A DNA stretch of 64,000 nucleotides, from assembly GCA_963800335.1 (NCBI GenBank), contig CAWDAN010000007.1, positions 248,001 through 312,000 of the forward strand. Reading direction: 5' to 3'. Below are positions 35,881 to 44,875 of this stretch, piece by piece (the stretch's first letter is position 1; each line of letters starts with the position of its first letter). The DNA is from Flavisphingopyxis sp963800335. GTDB lineage: Bacteria; Pseudomonadota; Alphaproteobacteria; Sphingomonadales; Sphingomonadaceae. A program made the translations under genes and the position numbers. The notes under the pieces were generated by a model. The model searched no databases and was not told where the DNA came from. It saw only the letters and a list, made by a program, of their open reading frames with translations.

Positions 35881-36783
35881 TCACTCGGCGGGCAGCAGCT
35901 TTTTCTCGCCGGCAATCCGCAGCATTGCCTTTTGCAGCTTCTCGAATGCGCGCACCTCGATTTGGCGGACGCGCTCGCGGCTGACGCCGTAAACCTGGCT
36001 CAGTTCCTCAAGCGTCTTGGGATCGTCGGTCAGACGGCGCTCGGTGAGGATATGCTGTTCACGCTCGTTGAGCGCGCCCATCGATTCCATCAGCAGTTCG
36101 TGGCGAACGGTCGTTTCCTCGCGATCGGCGACGCGCTGGTCCTGAAGCGGCTCGTCATCCTGCAGCCAGTCCTGCCACTGGCCATCACCATCTTCGCGCA
36201 TCGGCACGTTGAGCGAGGTATCGCCGCCCATCGCCATGCGACGGTTCATCGAGATGACGTCCTTTTCGCTGACGCCGAGATCGGTCGCGATCTTGGCCAC
36301 GTCCTCGGGCTTGAGATCGCCGTCCTCGAACGCCTCGAGATTGTTCTTCATCCGGCGAAGGTTGAAGAACAGCTTCTTCTGCGCGGCGGTGGTGCCCATC
36401 TTGACGAGGCTCCACGAGCGCAGGATGAATTCCTGGATCGAGGCGCGGATCCACCACATCGCGTAGGTCGCGAGGCGGAAGCCGCGATCGGGTTCGAACT
36501 TCTTCACCCCCTGCATCAGGCCGATATTGCCTTCGGAGATCAGCTCGCTGACGGGCAGGCCGTAGCCGCGATAGCCCATCGCGATCTTTGCCACGAGACG
36601 CAGGTGGCTGGTGACGAGCTGCGCCGCCGCATCCTGGTCCTGGTGTTCCTGGTAGCGCTTGGCGAGCATGAACTCCTGCTCGGGCGCGAGCAGCGGGAAC
36701 TTTCGGATCTCCGACATGTAACGGTTAAGGCTCGCCTCCCCGCCAAGTGCGGGGATGGTGGCTGGTACGTTGCTGGCGGCCAT
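35881..36783 (-). CDS. rpoH: Heat-shock sigma factor RpoH
   Basis: Sigma-70 group 3 factor, 300 residues. Region 2 reads ELISEGNIGLMQGVKKFEPDRGFRLATYAMWWI in its parts, and the RpoH box QKKLFFNLRR, unique to heat-shock sigma factors, is intact. Region 4 has SQVYGVSRERVRQIEVRAFEKL. It directs transcription of chaperone and protease genes, and clpP lies 6 kb away. Start ATG 36781-36783 (MAASNVPATIP) chosen over the longer frame. Confidence 0.96.
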   Translation of the reverse strand: MAASNVPATIPALGGEASLNRYMSEIRKFPLLAPEQEFMLAKRYQEHQDQDAAAQLVTSHLRLVAKIAMGYRGYGLPVSELISEGNIGLMQGVKKFEPDRGFRLATYAMWWIRASIQEFILRSWSLVKMGTTAAQKKLFFNLRRMKNNLEAFEDGDLKPEDVAKIATDLGVSEKDVISMNRRMAMGGDTSLNVPMREDGDGQWQDWLQDDEPLQDQRVADREETTVRHELLMESMGALNEREQHILTERRLTDDPKTLEELSQVYGVSRERVRQIEVRAFEKLQKAMLRIAGEKKLLPAE

Positions 36784-36857
36784 GATTGTCCCTTTTTTCT
36801 TCGGTCCCGGCAATGTCCGGACCGTGCCTTTGCGGCAAATCAGTTTTCTCTTAAAAC

Positions 36858-37814
36858 TTATACGCGCAGGCGGCTTAACAGTTCCTGCATATCTGGCGGC
36901 ATTGCGCTGGTTAGCGCGATTTCCGCGTTGGTTACCGGGTGAATAAAGCCTAGTTCGGCGGCGTGCAACGCCTGCCGGCGAAAGTCCAATCGATTGAGCG
37001 TGTCTCTGTGAACGGATTTTCCGCGATTATAGGCGGGATCGCCGAGCAGCGGATGGCCGATGTGCGACATATGGACGCGGACTTGGTGCGTCCGGCCGGT
37101 CTCGAGCCGGCATTCGATCAGCGTCGCGCCGATCAGGCGTTCGATCGTGCGGAAATGCGTCACCGCGTGCTTGCCCTGGGCTTCGTCGACCACCGCCATT
37201 TTCTTGCGGTCGCGCGACGACCGCCCAATATTGCCGTTGACGGTGCCGTTCTGCGGCAGTGGATGGCCCGCGACGATGGCGCGATAGCGGCGATTGACGC
37301 TGTGCGCGGCGAACTGCCGCGCGAGGCCTTCGTGCGCGACGTCGGATTTGGCCGCGACGATCAGCCCGCTGGTATCCTTGTCGATGCGGTGGACGATCCC
37401 CGGCCGCGCGACGCCGCCGATGCCCGACAACTGGCCCGCGCAATGATGGAGCAGCGCATTGACCAGCGTCCCGTCGCCATTGCCCGCGGCGGGATGAACG
37501 ACGAGACCGGCGGGCTTGTCGACGACGATCAGATGATCGTCTTCATAGGCGACGACGAGCGGGATATCCTGGGGCTGCGCAGTCGCGGTGGTTGCCGCGG
37601 GCAGGGCGATGAACGCGGTCATCGGGGCACCGAGTCTGGCCGAGGGATTGGCGAGCGGTGCGGCGTTGGCGTCGGTCACCGCGCCCGCCAGCATCAGCGC
37701 CTTGACGCGTTCGCGCGACAGGCGCGGCGCACGCGCGGCGATCGCGCTGTCGAGGCGCGTCCCGACGCAGTCCACGCCGAGTTCGATACTGATCTGGCTG
37801 CCCCCGCCGTTCAT
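36858..37814 (-). CDS. rluD: RluA-family 23S rRNA pseudouridine synthase (RluD-like)
   Basis: 318 residues. The N-terminal S4-like RNA-binding part (TRLDSAIAARAPRLSRERVKALM) precedes the catalytic domain with GIVHRIDKDTSGLIVAAKS, where the Asp of HRIDKDT is the nucleophile, then RYRAIVAG and LETGRTHQVRVHMSHIGHPL. Closest in layout to RluD, which modifies helix 69 of 23S rRNA, though RluC-type specificity is not excluded. 74 bases separate it from rpoH on the same strand. Confidence 0.92.
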   Translation of the reverse strand: MNGGGSQISIELGVDCVGTRLDSAIAARAPRLSRERVKALMLAGAVTDANAAPLANPSARLGAPMTAFIALPAATTATAQPQDIPLVVAYEDDHLIVVDKPAGLVVHPAAGNGDGTLVNALLHHCAGQLSGIGGVARPGIVHRIDKDTSGLIVAAKSDVAHEGLARQFAAHSVNRRYRAIVAGHPLPQNGTVNGNIGRSSRDRKKMAVVDEAQGKHAVTHFRTIERLIGATLIECRLETGRTHQVRVHMSHIGHPLLGDPAYNRGKSVHRDTLNRLDFRRQALHAAELGFIHPVTNAEIALTSAMPPDMQELLSRLRV

Positions 37815-37936
37815 TGCGGCGATGTGGCGCTCGCCCTCGCAAATTCAAGGGCAGGCAGGCTTTTCCTTGAAACTGAGCGGCCAAGCGGTCACACAGCCGC
37901 CACCGGGAAATCGAACGATAGCAACAGGAAGAACGT

Positions 37937-38578
37937 ATGACGGTCGAACGCGTGGAATTTGCCAGCCTGCTCTGTTCGCGGCTGTGCCATGACCTGCTCA
38001 GCCCGGTCGGCGCACTCAACAACGGGATCGAGCTGCTCGCCGACGAGAGCGATCCCGAGATGCGCAAGCGATGCCTCGAACTGCTCGAACAGAGCGCTCG
38101 GACAACCGCCAACAAGCTCAAATATTTCCGCCTTGCCTTTGGTTCGGCCGGCGGTTTCGGCGAAGCGATCCCGACCGCCGATGCGCATGCCGCGATTTCA
38201 GGGATGATCGGCGAGACGCGCAAGATCGAGCTCGGCTGGCTGGTCCATGACGATGCGCTGCCCAAGCCGGTGATCCGCGTGATGCTCAACCTCGCGCTCG
38301 TGGCGATCGATGCGCTGGTTCGTGGCGGCCGGCTCGATATCGGGGTCGAGCGCCATGATGACGACGTTGAGATCGTCATTCGAGCAGAAGGTGCACGGCT
38401 CGCGGTCGACGATTCGATCATCGCCGCGCTCGAAGGCAACCTGCCCGAGGGCGATCTCGCGGCGCGGACCGCGCCCGCGTGGATGACGCATGTCATCGCG
38501 CAGGCGGGCGGCGGCCGTGTCGTTTCGTCGCGCGACGGTGCCGACGCGATCCTGCTGGGGGCCACGCTGAAGGCCTGA
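37937..38578 (+). CDS. chpT: Histidine phosphotransferase ChpT
   Basis: A 213-residue pseudo-histidine-kinase. The phospho-histidine motif is LCSRLCHDLLSPVGALNNGIELL, with the conserved HDLLSP core, and the C-terminal half has a degenerate ATPase fold. In alphaproteobacteria ChpT passes phosphate from CckA to CtrA and CpdR. Finding it directly before cheA, with CtrA-like boxes at several promoters here, suggests this window is linked to CtrA signalling. Start ATG 37937. Confidence 0.9.
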   Translation: MTVERVEFASLLCSRLCHDLLSPVGALNNGIELLADESDPEMRKRCLELLEQSARTTANKLKYFRLAFGSAGGFGEAIPTADAHAAISGMIGETRKIELGWLVHDDALPKPVIRVMLNLALVAIDALVRGGRLDIGVERHDDDVEIVIRAEGARLAVDDSIIAALEGNLPEGDLAARTAPAWMTHVIAQAGGGRVVSSRDGADAILLGATLKA

Positions 38579-38611
38579 CGCCGAGGATCGGCCAGCGACA
38601 CGCCGCGAAGG

Positions 38612-38628
38612 TTGACGCCATTTTAACC
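38612..38628 (+). promoter_or_regulatory. CtrA-like box upstream of cheA
   Basis: TTGA at 38612-38615, seven bases, TTAACC at 38623-38628. This differs from the full CtrA consensus TTAA-N7-TTAACC by one base and lies 48 bases upstream of the cheA ATG. It is the best such match in the window. Confidence 0.5.
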
Positions 38629-38675
38629 ACTGGCGTTGCATGACCTGTTTTCCAAGTCAGTGGAAACAGGCGCAC

Positions 38676-41069
38676 ATGGACGAAATTCTGCAGGAATTCC
38701 TCTCGGAAACCGCCGAGACGATGGAAGAAATCTCGGGCGAAATCGTCGCCTGGGAAGCGGATCCCGCTGACCGCGAGCGGCTCGATTCGATCTTTCGTTT
38801 CGTCCACACCGTCAAGGGCAGCTGCGGCTTCCTCGATCTGCCGCGCATCGGCGCGCTGTCGCATGCCGCCGAAGATGCGCTCGACGCCGCGCGCAACGGC
38901 CGCCGCGACCCGACGCCGGCACTCGTCACCGCGGTGCTGGCCGTGATCGACCGGATTCTCAGCCTGACCGAGGAAATCGCCAGCTCGGGAAGCGAGCCCA
39001 AAGGCGACGATCACGCGCTGATCGATGCGGTCCACGCCGACGAGAGCGCCGCTGACACCGTCGGCGAAGTCATTCAGCCCGGCGCTGTCATCGCGGCTGG
39101 CACGGGCAGCGACCAGACAATCGCCGCCGCCCAGCCCGCAGCGCAGGACTGGCGCACCATTCGCGTGCCGCTCAACCTGCTCGACAGCATGATGAACGGC
39201 GTCAGCGACATGGTGCTGGCACGCAACGAGGTCGCCCGCGTGCTGCGCGGCGACGGCAGTTCGGGACTCGTTTCCGGCGCGTTCGAGCGGCTTTCGGCTT
39301 CGGTTGCCGAGATGCGCAATTCGGTCAGCCAGATGCGCATGCAGCGGATCGAAAAGCTGTTCGCGCCGCTGCCGCGCCTGATCCGCGACGTCAGCAACGA
39401 ACTGAACAAGAAGGTCGACGTCGAGATCGACGGCGGCGCGGTCGAGCTCGATCGCGAGATGATCGAGAGCATTCGCGATCCGCTGACCCACATCATCCGC
39501 AACGCGATCGATCACGGCATCGAAGCGCCTGCCGATCGGCTCGCCAGGGGGAAACCCGAAGCGGGCAAGATCACGCTGATTGCATGCCAGTCGGGCAACC
39601 AGATCATCATCGAGGTCCACGACGACGGCGCCGGGATTTCGACCGACCGGCTTGTCGCGAAAGCGATCGCTGCCAAGATCGTGACCGCGAGCGAGGCGCG
39701 CGCGCTTACCGCGACGGAAAAGCTCAACCTGATCTTCTCGCCGGGTCTCTCGACCGCGGGCGAGGTTACCTCGATTTCGGGGCGCGGCGTCGGGATGGAC
39801 ATTGTGCGCGCGAATATCGAGCGCATCGGCGGACTCGTCGATATCGAGAATAATCCCGGCAACGGTCTGACGGTAACAATGCGCGTGCCGCTGACGCTGA
39901 CGATCATTTCGGGCCTGACGGTCTGCGCCGCGGATCATGTCTTCGCGATCCCGCGCGCCAGCGTCAGCGAGATCATCCTTCAGATGAACGATTCGGTCCG
40001 GATCGACCGTGCCGGCGGGGCGGATATCGCGATCGTCCGCGGCGAACGGCTGGCACTGGTTTATCTTGAGGATGTCCTCGGCCTCGATCGCCCCGATGCC
40101 GAAAGCATCGATCGCGCGATCATCATTACCCGCGGTGCGGGCGGCCACCGCTATGCTCTGAGCGTGGCCGACGTTTTCGATCACGAGGAACTCGTCATCA
40201 AGCCCGCCGCGCCGGCGATCATGGCGACGGGAATCTACGCCGGTTCGACCTTGCCCGACAACGGTCGGCCGATGCTGCTGCTGGACGTGACGGGCATCGC
40301 CGAGCGGCAGGACATCGGGTCGCTCGGCGGACAGGATGATCGCGCGGCCGAAGCCGTTGCGCACAACGACGATTGCCGCGACCAGGCGTTGCTGTTCAAC
40401 GATTTCGACGGGGCCGTACGCGCGATCGACCTCGCGGTGATCGATCGCGTCGACGAAGTGCCGGTCGTGGCGATCCGCCGTCAGGGCGGCAGGCTGCGTG
40501 CATTGGTCGGCGACCAGATGATCCCCGTCCACGATTGCACGATTCCCGCCGACCTCACCGCGATCAAGCTGCTGCGGCTCAACGACGGCGATGCCGAGGT
40601 CGGCTATGCGATGGTCGATGTCGTCGATGTCGTGCGACTGCCCGCATCGATTGCGGCGCCAGCCCAGACGGGACTGATCCGTGGCGTCGCGCTGATCGGC
40701 GGCGAGCCGGTCGAAGTCATCGATCCCTACTGGATCTTCTCTTCGCTTGGCGCATCGCGCTCGGCCGAACGACAACCCGTGTGCCGCCTTACCGATGGCA
40801 GCGACCACTGGACGCGCCAATTCCTCGCGCCGCTGATCGCCGGGGCAGGCTATCGTGTCGTATACGACGAAGACGAGGACGCGCCGGCGGCCGATATCGT
40901 CATCGCGGGCGATGGCGAGGGCCAGCCCGACGATACGAGCGCTGACGACCAGTCGATCCTGCGCCTGCGCAAGGCCGAACGGCCGAGCGGGAAGGACGAC
41001 CGGTCGATCTACCGCTATGACAAGGACGCGATCCTCGGCGCGCTCGATCGCATGACAAGGACCGGATGA
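38676..41069 (+). CDS. cheA: Chemotaxis histidine kinase CheA with degenerate C-terminal receiver
   Basis: 797 residues. Order: HPt domain with phospho-accepting His44 (FRFVHTVKGSCGFL), dimerisation domain, HATPase with IIRNAIDHGIEAP, DDGAGIS and SISGRGVGMDIV, then a CheW-like domain (ISGLTVCAADHVFAIP). A second CheW-like stretch follows (around residues 560-670). The end (QFLAPLIAGAGYRVVYDEDED, then ADIVIAGD) resembles a response-regulator receiver that has lost its phospho-Asp motif. Start ATG 38676 begins the normal MDEILQEFLSE N-terminus. It leads the cheA-W-Y-B-R run. Confidence 0.93.
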   Translation: MDEILQEFLSETAETMEEISGEIVAWEADPADRERLDSIFRFVHTVKGSCGFLDLPRIGALSHAAEDALDAARNGRRDPTPALVTAVLAVIDRILSLTEEIASSGSEPKGDDHALIDAVHADESAADTVGEVIQPGAVIAAGTGSDQTIAAAQPAAQDWRTIRVPLNLLDSMMNGVSDMVLARNEVARVLRGDGSSGLVSGAFERLSASVAEMRNSVSQMRMQRIEKLFAPLPRLIRDVSNELNKKVDVEIDGGAVELDREMIESIRDPLTHIIRNAIDHGIEAPADRLARGKPEAGKITLIACQSGNQIIIEVHDDGAGISTDRLVAKAIAAKIVTASEARALTATEKLNLIFSPGLSTAGEVTSISGRGVGMDIVRANIERIGGLVDIENNPGNGLTVTMRVPLTLTIISGLTVCAADHVFAIPRASVSEIILQMNDSVRIDRAGGADIAIVRGERLALVYLEDVLGLDRPDAESIDRAIIITRGAGGHRYALSVADVFDHEELVIKPAAPAIMATGIYAGSTLPDNGRPMLLLDVTGIAERQDIGSLGGQDDRAAEAVAHNDDCRDQALLFNDFDGAVRAIDLAVIDRVDEVPVVAIRRQGGRLRALVGDQMIPVHDCTIPADLTAIKLLRLNDGDAEVGYAMVDVVDVVRLPASIAAPAQTGLIRGVALIGGEPVEVIDPYWIFSSLGASRSAERQPVCRLTDGSDHWTRQFLAPLIAGAGYRVVYDEDEDAPAADIVIAGDGEGQPDDTSADDQSILRLRKAERPSGKDDRSIYRYDKDAILGALDRMTRTG

Positions 41070-41070
41070 C

Positions 41071-41511
41071 ATGATCGAACGGCTTTACCTGATCGCCCAG
41101 CTTGCCGGTACGCGCGTCGCGCTGCGTTCGAGCGACGTCGATTCGGTCGTCATCGTCCGCAACGTCACCCCGGTGCCGCAAACCCCGCCGCATCTCGTCG
41201 GCCTGTTCGCACTGCGCAGTCGCGTGATGACGCTGATCGATGCGCGCGTCGTCGTCGGCGCGGAGACAGCGGCGCACGGGGAGGACGGTGACAAGGCGAT
41301 CGTCGTCAAGGTCGGCGGTCATGCTTATGGCATCATCGCCGATGCGGTCGAGGACGCCTGCTTCCTCGACGGCGAGGAATTGCCGATCCGGGGCAAGCTT
41401 TCGCCTGGTTGGCGCGCGATTGCCGAGGCGATGATCGAGCACGCTGGCGAAACCGTTCTCGTCGTCAATCCCGAACGGCTGGTCAGCCCGCCGTTGGCGC
41501 ATGCTGCCTGA
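41071..41511 (+). CDS. cheW: Chemotaxis coupling protein CheW
   Basis: 146-residue CheW domain that couples receptors to CheA. Typical segments are VTPVPQTPPHLVGLFALRSRVMTLIDAR, with the conserved glycine/arginine region, and AYGIIADAVEDACFLD. It starts one base after the cheA stop. No chemoreceptor (MCP) gene is in the window, so the input protein is encoded elsewhere. Confidence 0.9.
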   Translation: MIERLYLIAQLAGTRVALRSSDVDSVVIVRNVTPVPQTPPHLVGLFALRSRVMTLIDARVVVGAETAAHGEDGDKAIVVKVGGHAYGIIADAVEDACFLDGEELPIRGKLSPGWRAIAEAMIEHAGETVLVVNPERLVSPPLAHAA

Positions 41512-41626
41512 GCACGGTCAGGCACATGCTCGCGGCCCTCGAAGTTAACGCTAATCTCACCATTTGTCCTTAATCCCGGAATGTCGCCGCCGAGCGTCTG
41601 GTTGCGAACGCAATTTGGAGAATTTT

Positions 41627-41992
41627 ATGAAGTCCTGTCTCGTCGTCGATGACAGCAAAGTCATCCGCAAGGTCGCGCGACATATCCTCGAAGGTCTCGA
41701 CTTCGCGGTCGCCGAAGCGTGCGACGGCCAGGAGGCGCTCGACGCCTGCCATGAGTCGGTGCCCGATGTAGTCCTGCTCGATTGGAACATGCCGGTAATG
41801 AGCGGCATGGAATTCCTCCAGGCGCTCAACGGTCTCAACCTCCCGAACCGGCCCAAGATCGTGTTTTGCACGACCGAAAACGGCATCGCTCATATTCGCG
41901 CCGCGATCGATGCCGGGGCCGACGAATATGTCATGAAGCCTTTCGATCGCGATACTCTGGAGGGCAAGCTCCAACTGGTCGGCGTGGCCTGA
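41627..41992 (+). CDS. cheY: CheY-like response regulator
   Basis: A single receiver domain of 121 residues. Acidic pair Asp8-Asp9 (VVDDSKVIRKV), phospho-acceptor Asp52 (VVLLDWNMP), Thr of CTTEN and Lys of VMKPFDR are all present, so it should be active. It lacks an output domain. Start ATG 41627 with TTGGAG upstream; the longer TTG frame is not needed. It lies between cheW and cheB in the same direction, with a 115-base leader that contains TTAA-rich sequence and may carry its own promoter. Confidence 0.92.
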   Translation: MKSCLVVDDSKVIRKVARHILEGLDFAVAEACDGQEALDACHESVPDVVLLDWNMPVMSGMEFLQALNGLNLPNRPKIVFCTTENGIAHIRAAIDAGADEYVMKPFDRDTLEGKLQLVGVA

Positions 41993-42004
41993 GGGCCACG
42001 TCTC

Positions 42005-43111
42005 GTGAACAGCCCCTTTTCTCCACCGCGTAAGGACGCCGGTCAGCGCGTGCGCGTTCGCACGATGCTGGTCGACGACAGCCTCGTCGTACGCAGCATT
42101 CTTGCCGCTATCCTCGCCGAATCCGACGCGATCGAGGTGGTCGCCTCGGTGCCGAGCGCGGACAATGCGCTTGCCTGCCTCGACCGCGTTACGGTCGACG
42201 TGATCGTGCTCGACCTCGAAATGCCCGGGATGAACGGCATCACTGCCTTGCCCGAGCTGATCCGTAAATCGGGCGCGCGCGTCCTGATCCTGTCATCGAA
42301 CTGCGAAGCGGGCGGCCCGGCGGCAGTTCACGCCCTGTCTCTCGGCGCCGCCGACACGCTCGCCAAGCCCGATCAGGGAAGCTTCAGCGGCGGTTTTGGC
42401 AAGATCTTTGTCGAGCGCATCGTGGCGCTTTCGGGCGGCACGCGACGCCATCGCTCGACTGGCGACCCGGTGGCACAGCGTCCCGATCACAAGAGCACGC
42501 CGACGATCACGCATCGTCCATCGCGCACCCCGCACTGTATCCTTATCGGCTCCTCGACCGGTGGGATCGCCGCGCTCAACAGCTTTCTCAAGTCGCTTGA
42601 CGACAGCGTTACCGCGCCGATCCTGTTGACGCAGCATCTGCCCGCCGCTTTCATCCCGTTTTTCGCGATGCAGCTGCAAGGCATTACGCGACGTCGCGTG
42701 ATGACCGCCGAGGACGGCATGGTGCTCAAGTCCAACCATCTTTATGTCGCGCCCGGCCACGCGCATCTCACCGTCGTTCGGTCGGGCGACGGCGAGGCGC
42801 GGATCGCCTTGTCGAAAACCCCCGCGCGCAACGGCTGCCAGCCATCGACTGACCCGATGTTCGCCAGCGCGGCCGAAGTCTTTGGCGCGACCGCGATTGC
42901 GATCGTTCTCAGCGGCATGGGTCATGACGGGGCCGAGGGCGCGCGCCTGATCCGCGCGCGCGGCGGCGCCGTCATTGCCCAGTCGCAAGACAGCTGCGTC
43001 GTCTGGGGCATGCCCGGTTCGATCGTCAATGCGGGGCTTGCCAGCGCCGTGCTCGATCCCGCCGATGCGAGCGAATACGTCAATCGTGCAGTCCGCAGGT
43101 CGGCCGCATGA
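42005..43111 (+). CDS. cheB: Protein-glutamate methylesterase CheB
   Basis: 368 residues: an N-terminal receiver (VDDSLVVRSI; phospho-acceptor Asp70 in VIVLDLEMPGMNG), then a methylesterase domain with the catalytic triad Ser in IGSSTGGIAA, His in LLTQHLPAAF and Asp in LSGMGHDGAEGA. It removes methyl groups from chemoreceptors to reset sensitivity. GTG start at 42005. It overlaps cheR by 4 bases. Confidence 0.94.
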   Translation: MNSPFSPPRKDAGQRVRVRTMLVDDSLVVRSILAAILAESDAIEVVASVPSADNALACLDRVTVDVIVLDLEMPGMNGITALPELIRKSGARVLILSSNCEAGGPAAVHALSLGAADTLAKPDQGSFSGGFGKIFVERIVALSGGTRRHRSTGDPVAQRPDHKSTPTITHRPSRTPHCILIGSSTGGIAALNSFLKSLDDSVTAPILLTQHLPAAFIPFFAMQLQGITRRRVMTAEDGMVLKSNHLYVAPGHAHLTVVRSGDGEARIALSKTPARNGCQPSTDPMFASAAEVFGATAIAIVLSGMGHDGAEGARLIRARGGAVIAQSQDSCVVWGMPGSIVNAGLASAVLDPADASEYVNRAVRRSAA

Positions 43112-43971
43112 CCCCGGGCGATAACGAAGGCGCCTGCCGCATCCTGGTGGGGCTGCTCGAGGCGCGCACCGGCCAGGCGCTTGCGCCCGACCGGATCTGG
43201 CGGATCGAAACCGCGCTCAAGCCGGTCATGCGCAAACACGCCATCGACACGCTCGATAGCCTGGTCGCCAAGCTGGCTTCAGAGGGCAATCGCGGCCTGG
43301 TCGACGAGGTTATCGATGCGCTACTCAACAACGAAAGCTATTTCTTTCGCGATCATATCGTTTTCGACGAGCTCAACGATCGCGTCTTCGAGGACCTGCG
43401 TGTCAGCAATGCGACCACGCGAACGATCTCGGTGTGGATGGCGGGCTGTTCGACCGGACAGGAAGCCTATTCGATCGCGATGATGCTCGCCGACGCGCCG
43501 CACAAATGGCGCGGCTGGACAATTCGCCTCGTCGCGACAGACATTTCGCACAGCGCGATCGTCAAGGCGCAGTCGGGCCTTTACACCCAGTTCGAAATCC
43601 AGCGCGGCCTATCGGTCACGCGGATGGTCCGCTGGTTCGACCAGGAGGGCAGCGACTGGCGGATCAAGGAAGAGATTCGCAATCGCGTCGATTTCTACCA
43701 GCATAGCCTGTTGTCGCAGGCGCCGCCGGCGGGGCCGTTCGACGTCATCTTGTGCCGCAACGTGCTGCTGTATTTTGCCAAGGCGGTGCGGACCGAGGTG
43801 TTCTCGCGCCTGCACAGCGTTCTCGCCAGGAACGGCGTACTCGGGCTCGGCGCAGGCGAAACGATCCTTGGCCAAACCGAGGACTTCGTACCCAGCGGCA
43901 CCTATCGCGGGCTCTATCGCCGCGCCGATGCAACCGCCGCGCGGGCCCGGCCAATATCGGCCGCCAAATAG
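43108..43971 (+). CDS. cheR: Chemoreceptor methyltransferase CheR
   Basis: 287 residues. The N-terminal helical domain leads into LLNNESYFFRDHIVFD (the usual NE(S/T)xFFRD substrate motif), then the SAM-binding WMAGCSTGQEAYSIAM, LVATDISHSAI and DVILCRNVLLYF. CheR methylates receptor glutamates using S-adenosylmethionine. ATG 43108 overlaps the cheB stop. It closes the che cluster. Confidence 0.94.
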   Translation: MTPGDNEGACRILVGLLEARTGQALAPDRIWRIETALKPVMRKHAIDTLDSLVAKLASEGNRGLVDEVIDALLNNESYFFRDHIVFDELNDRVFEDLRVSNATTRTISVWMAGCSTGQEAYSIAMMLADAPHKWRGWTIRLVATDISHSAIVKAQSGLYTQFEIQRGLSVTRMVRWFDQEGSDWRIKEEIRNRVDFYQHSLLSQAPPAGPFDVILCRNVLLYFAKAVRTEVFSRLHSVLARNGVLGLGAGETILGQTEDFVPSGTYRGLYRRADATAARARPISAAK

Positions 43972-44087
43972 CGCGGCGCGATCGTTCGCGCTTGCTTAGG
44001 CAGGGCGGGCTAGCCTACCCATCGAAGTCTGTCGCATCGCCCCGAGAGGCGGCCCAGCCAAGGCCCGGTATCGATGAAAAAGCGCCG

Positions 44088-44813
44088 ATGACTCAATCGT
44101 CCTCCACCGACCGCCCGTTGATCGAGCGGTTGTCGCCCAATTTCGATGATCGGCGCGCGCCGATCAGCATGATCGTGCTGCATTATACCGGGATGCGCGA
44201 CGGCCCGTCGGCGATCGACTGGATGGCCAGCGCCGAATCGAGCGTGTCGGCACATTATGTCGTTGCCGAGGATGGCCAGGTGACGCTGATGGTGCCCGAA
44301 GAGCAGCGCGCCTGGCACGCCGGTCTCGCCCACTGGCGCGGAATCAGCGACGTCAACTCGGCGAGCATCGGGATCGAGATCGTCAATCCCGGGCACGAGT
44401 TCGGATATGTCCCGTTTCCCGACGAACAGATCGCATCGGTGATCGACCTGGTCGGCCAGATCAAGGGGCGCTACGGCATCGGCCGCGGCGATATCGTCGG
44501 CCATTCGGACGTCGCCCCGATGCGCAAGAAGGATCCGGGCGAGCTGTTCCCGTGGGAAGCACTTGCCAGCCGCCGCCTCGCGTTGCCGCGTCCGCGCAAG
44601 AAGCTGATGGACCCGATGTGGTCCGATGCCGGTTTCGTCCTCGCGCTCGAACGCTTCGGTTACGACGTGACCGACTCGTTCGCCGCCGTCGTCGCGTTCC
44701 AGCGGCGCTTCCGCCCCGAGCTGATCGACGGGACGATCGACGGCGAATGTCGGGCGATCCTGCTCGCGCTGCTGCTGCCGCGTCCCGAACCGCATTACGA
44801 CCCGATCCCATAG
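44088..44813 (+). CDS. N-acetylmuramoyl-L-alanine amidase (AmpD/Amidase_2 family)
   Basis: 241 residues. The Amidase_2 domain has zinc-site candidates His in MIVLHYTG and His/Asp in VGHSDVAPMRKKDPG, plus SAHYVVAEDG and SIGIEIVNPGHE. A C-terminal peptidoglycan-binding-like helical part (GYDVTDSFAAVVAFQRRFRPELI) follows. No signal peptide is visible, so it is likely a cytoplasmic AmpD-type enzyme recycling muropeptides. Start ATG 44088 follows the AGCGCCG context; an earlier frame start is not needed. Confidence 0.9.
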   Translation: MTQSSSTDRPLIERLSPNFDDRRAPISMIVLHYTGMRDGPSAIDWMASAESSVSAHYVVAEDGQVTLMVPEEQRAWHAGLAHWRGISDVNSASIGIEIVNPGHEFGYVPFPDEQIASVIDLVGQIKGRYGIGRGDIVGHSDVAPMRKKDPGELFPWEALASRRLALPRPRKKLMDPMWSDAGFVLALERFGYDVTDSFAAVVAFQRRFRPELIDGTIDGECRAILLALLLPRPEPHYDPIP

Positions 44814-44875
44814 GCCGATCCCCCGGCCGATCGCGCAGATTGCGTCGCGCCACGCCAGCCCCTATATCGGCGACG

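Noticed and set aside
38493..41072. An 859-codon open frame on the minus strand opposite cheA
   Set aside because: Composition is Arg/Asp-rich with no family motif and it is fully antisense to a clearly conserved CheA. GC-rich genomes give such long shadow frames.
41543..41557. A CtrA-like site before cheY (TTAA-N7-CTCA)
   Set aside because: The second half is too weak to list as a feature.
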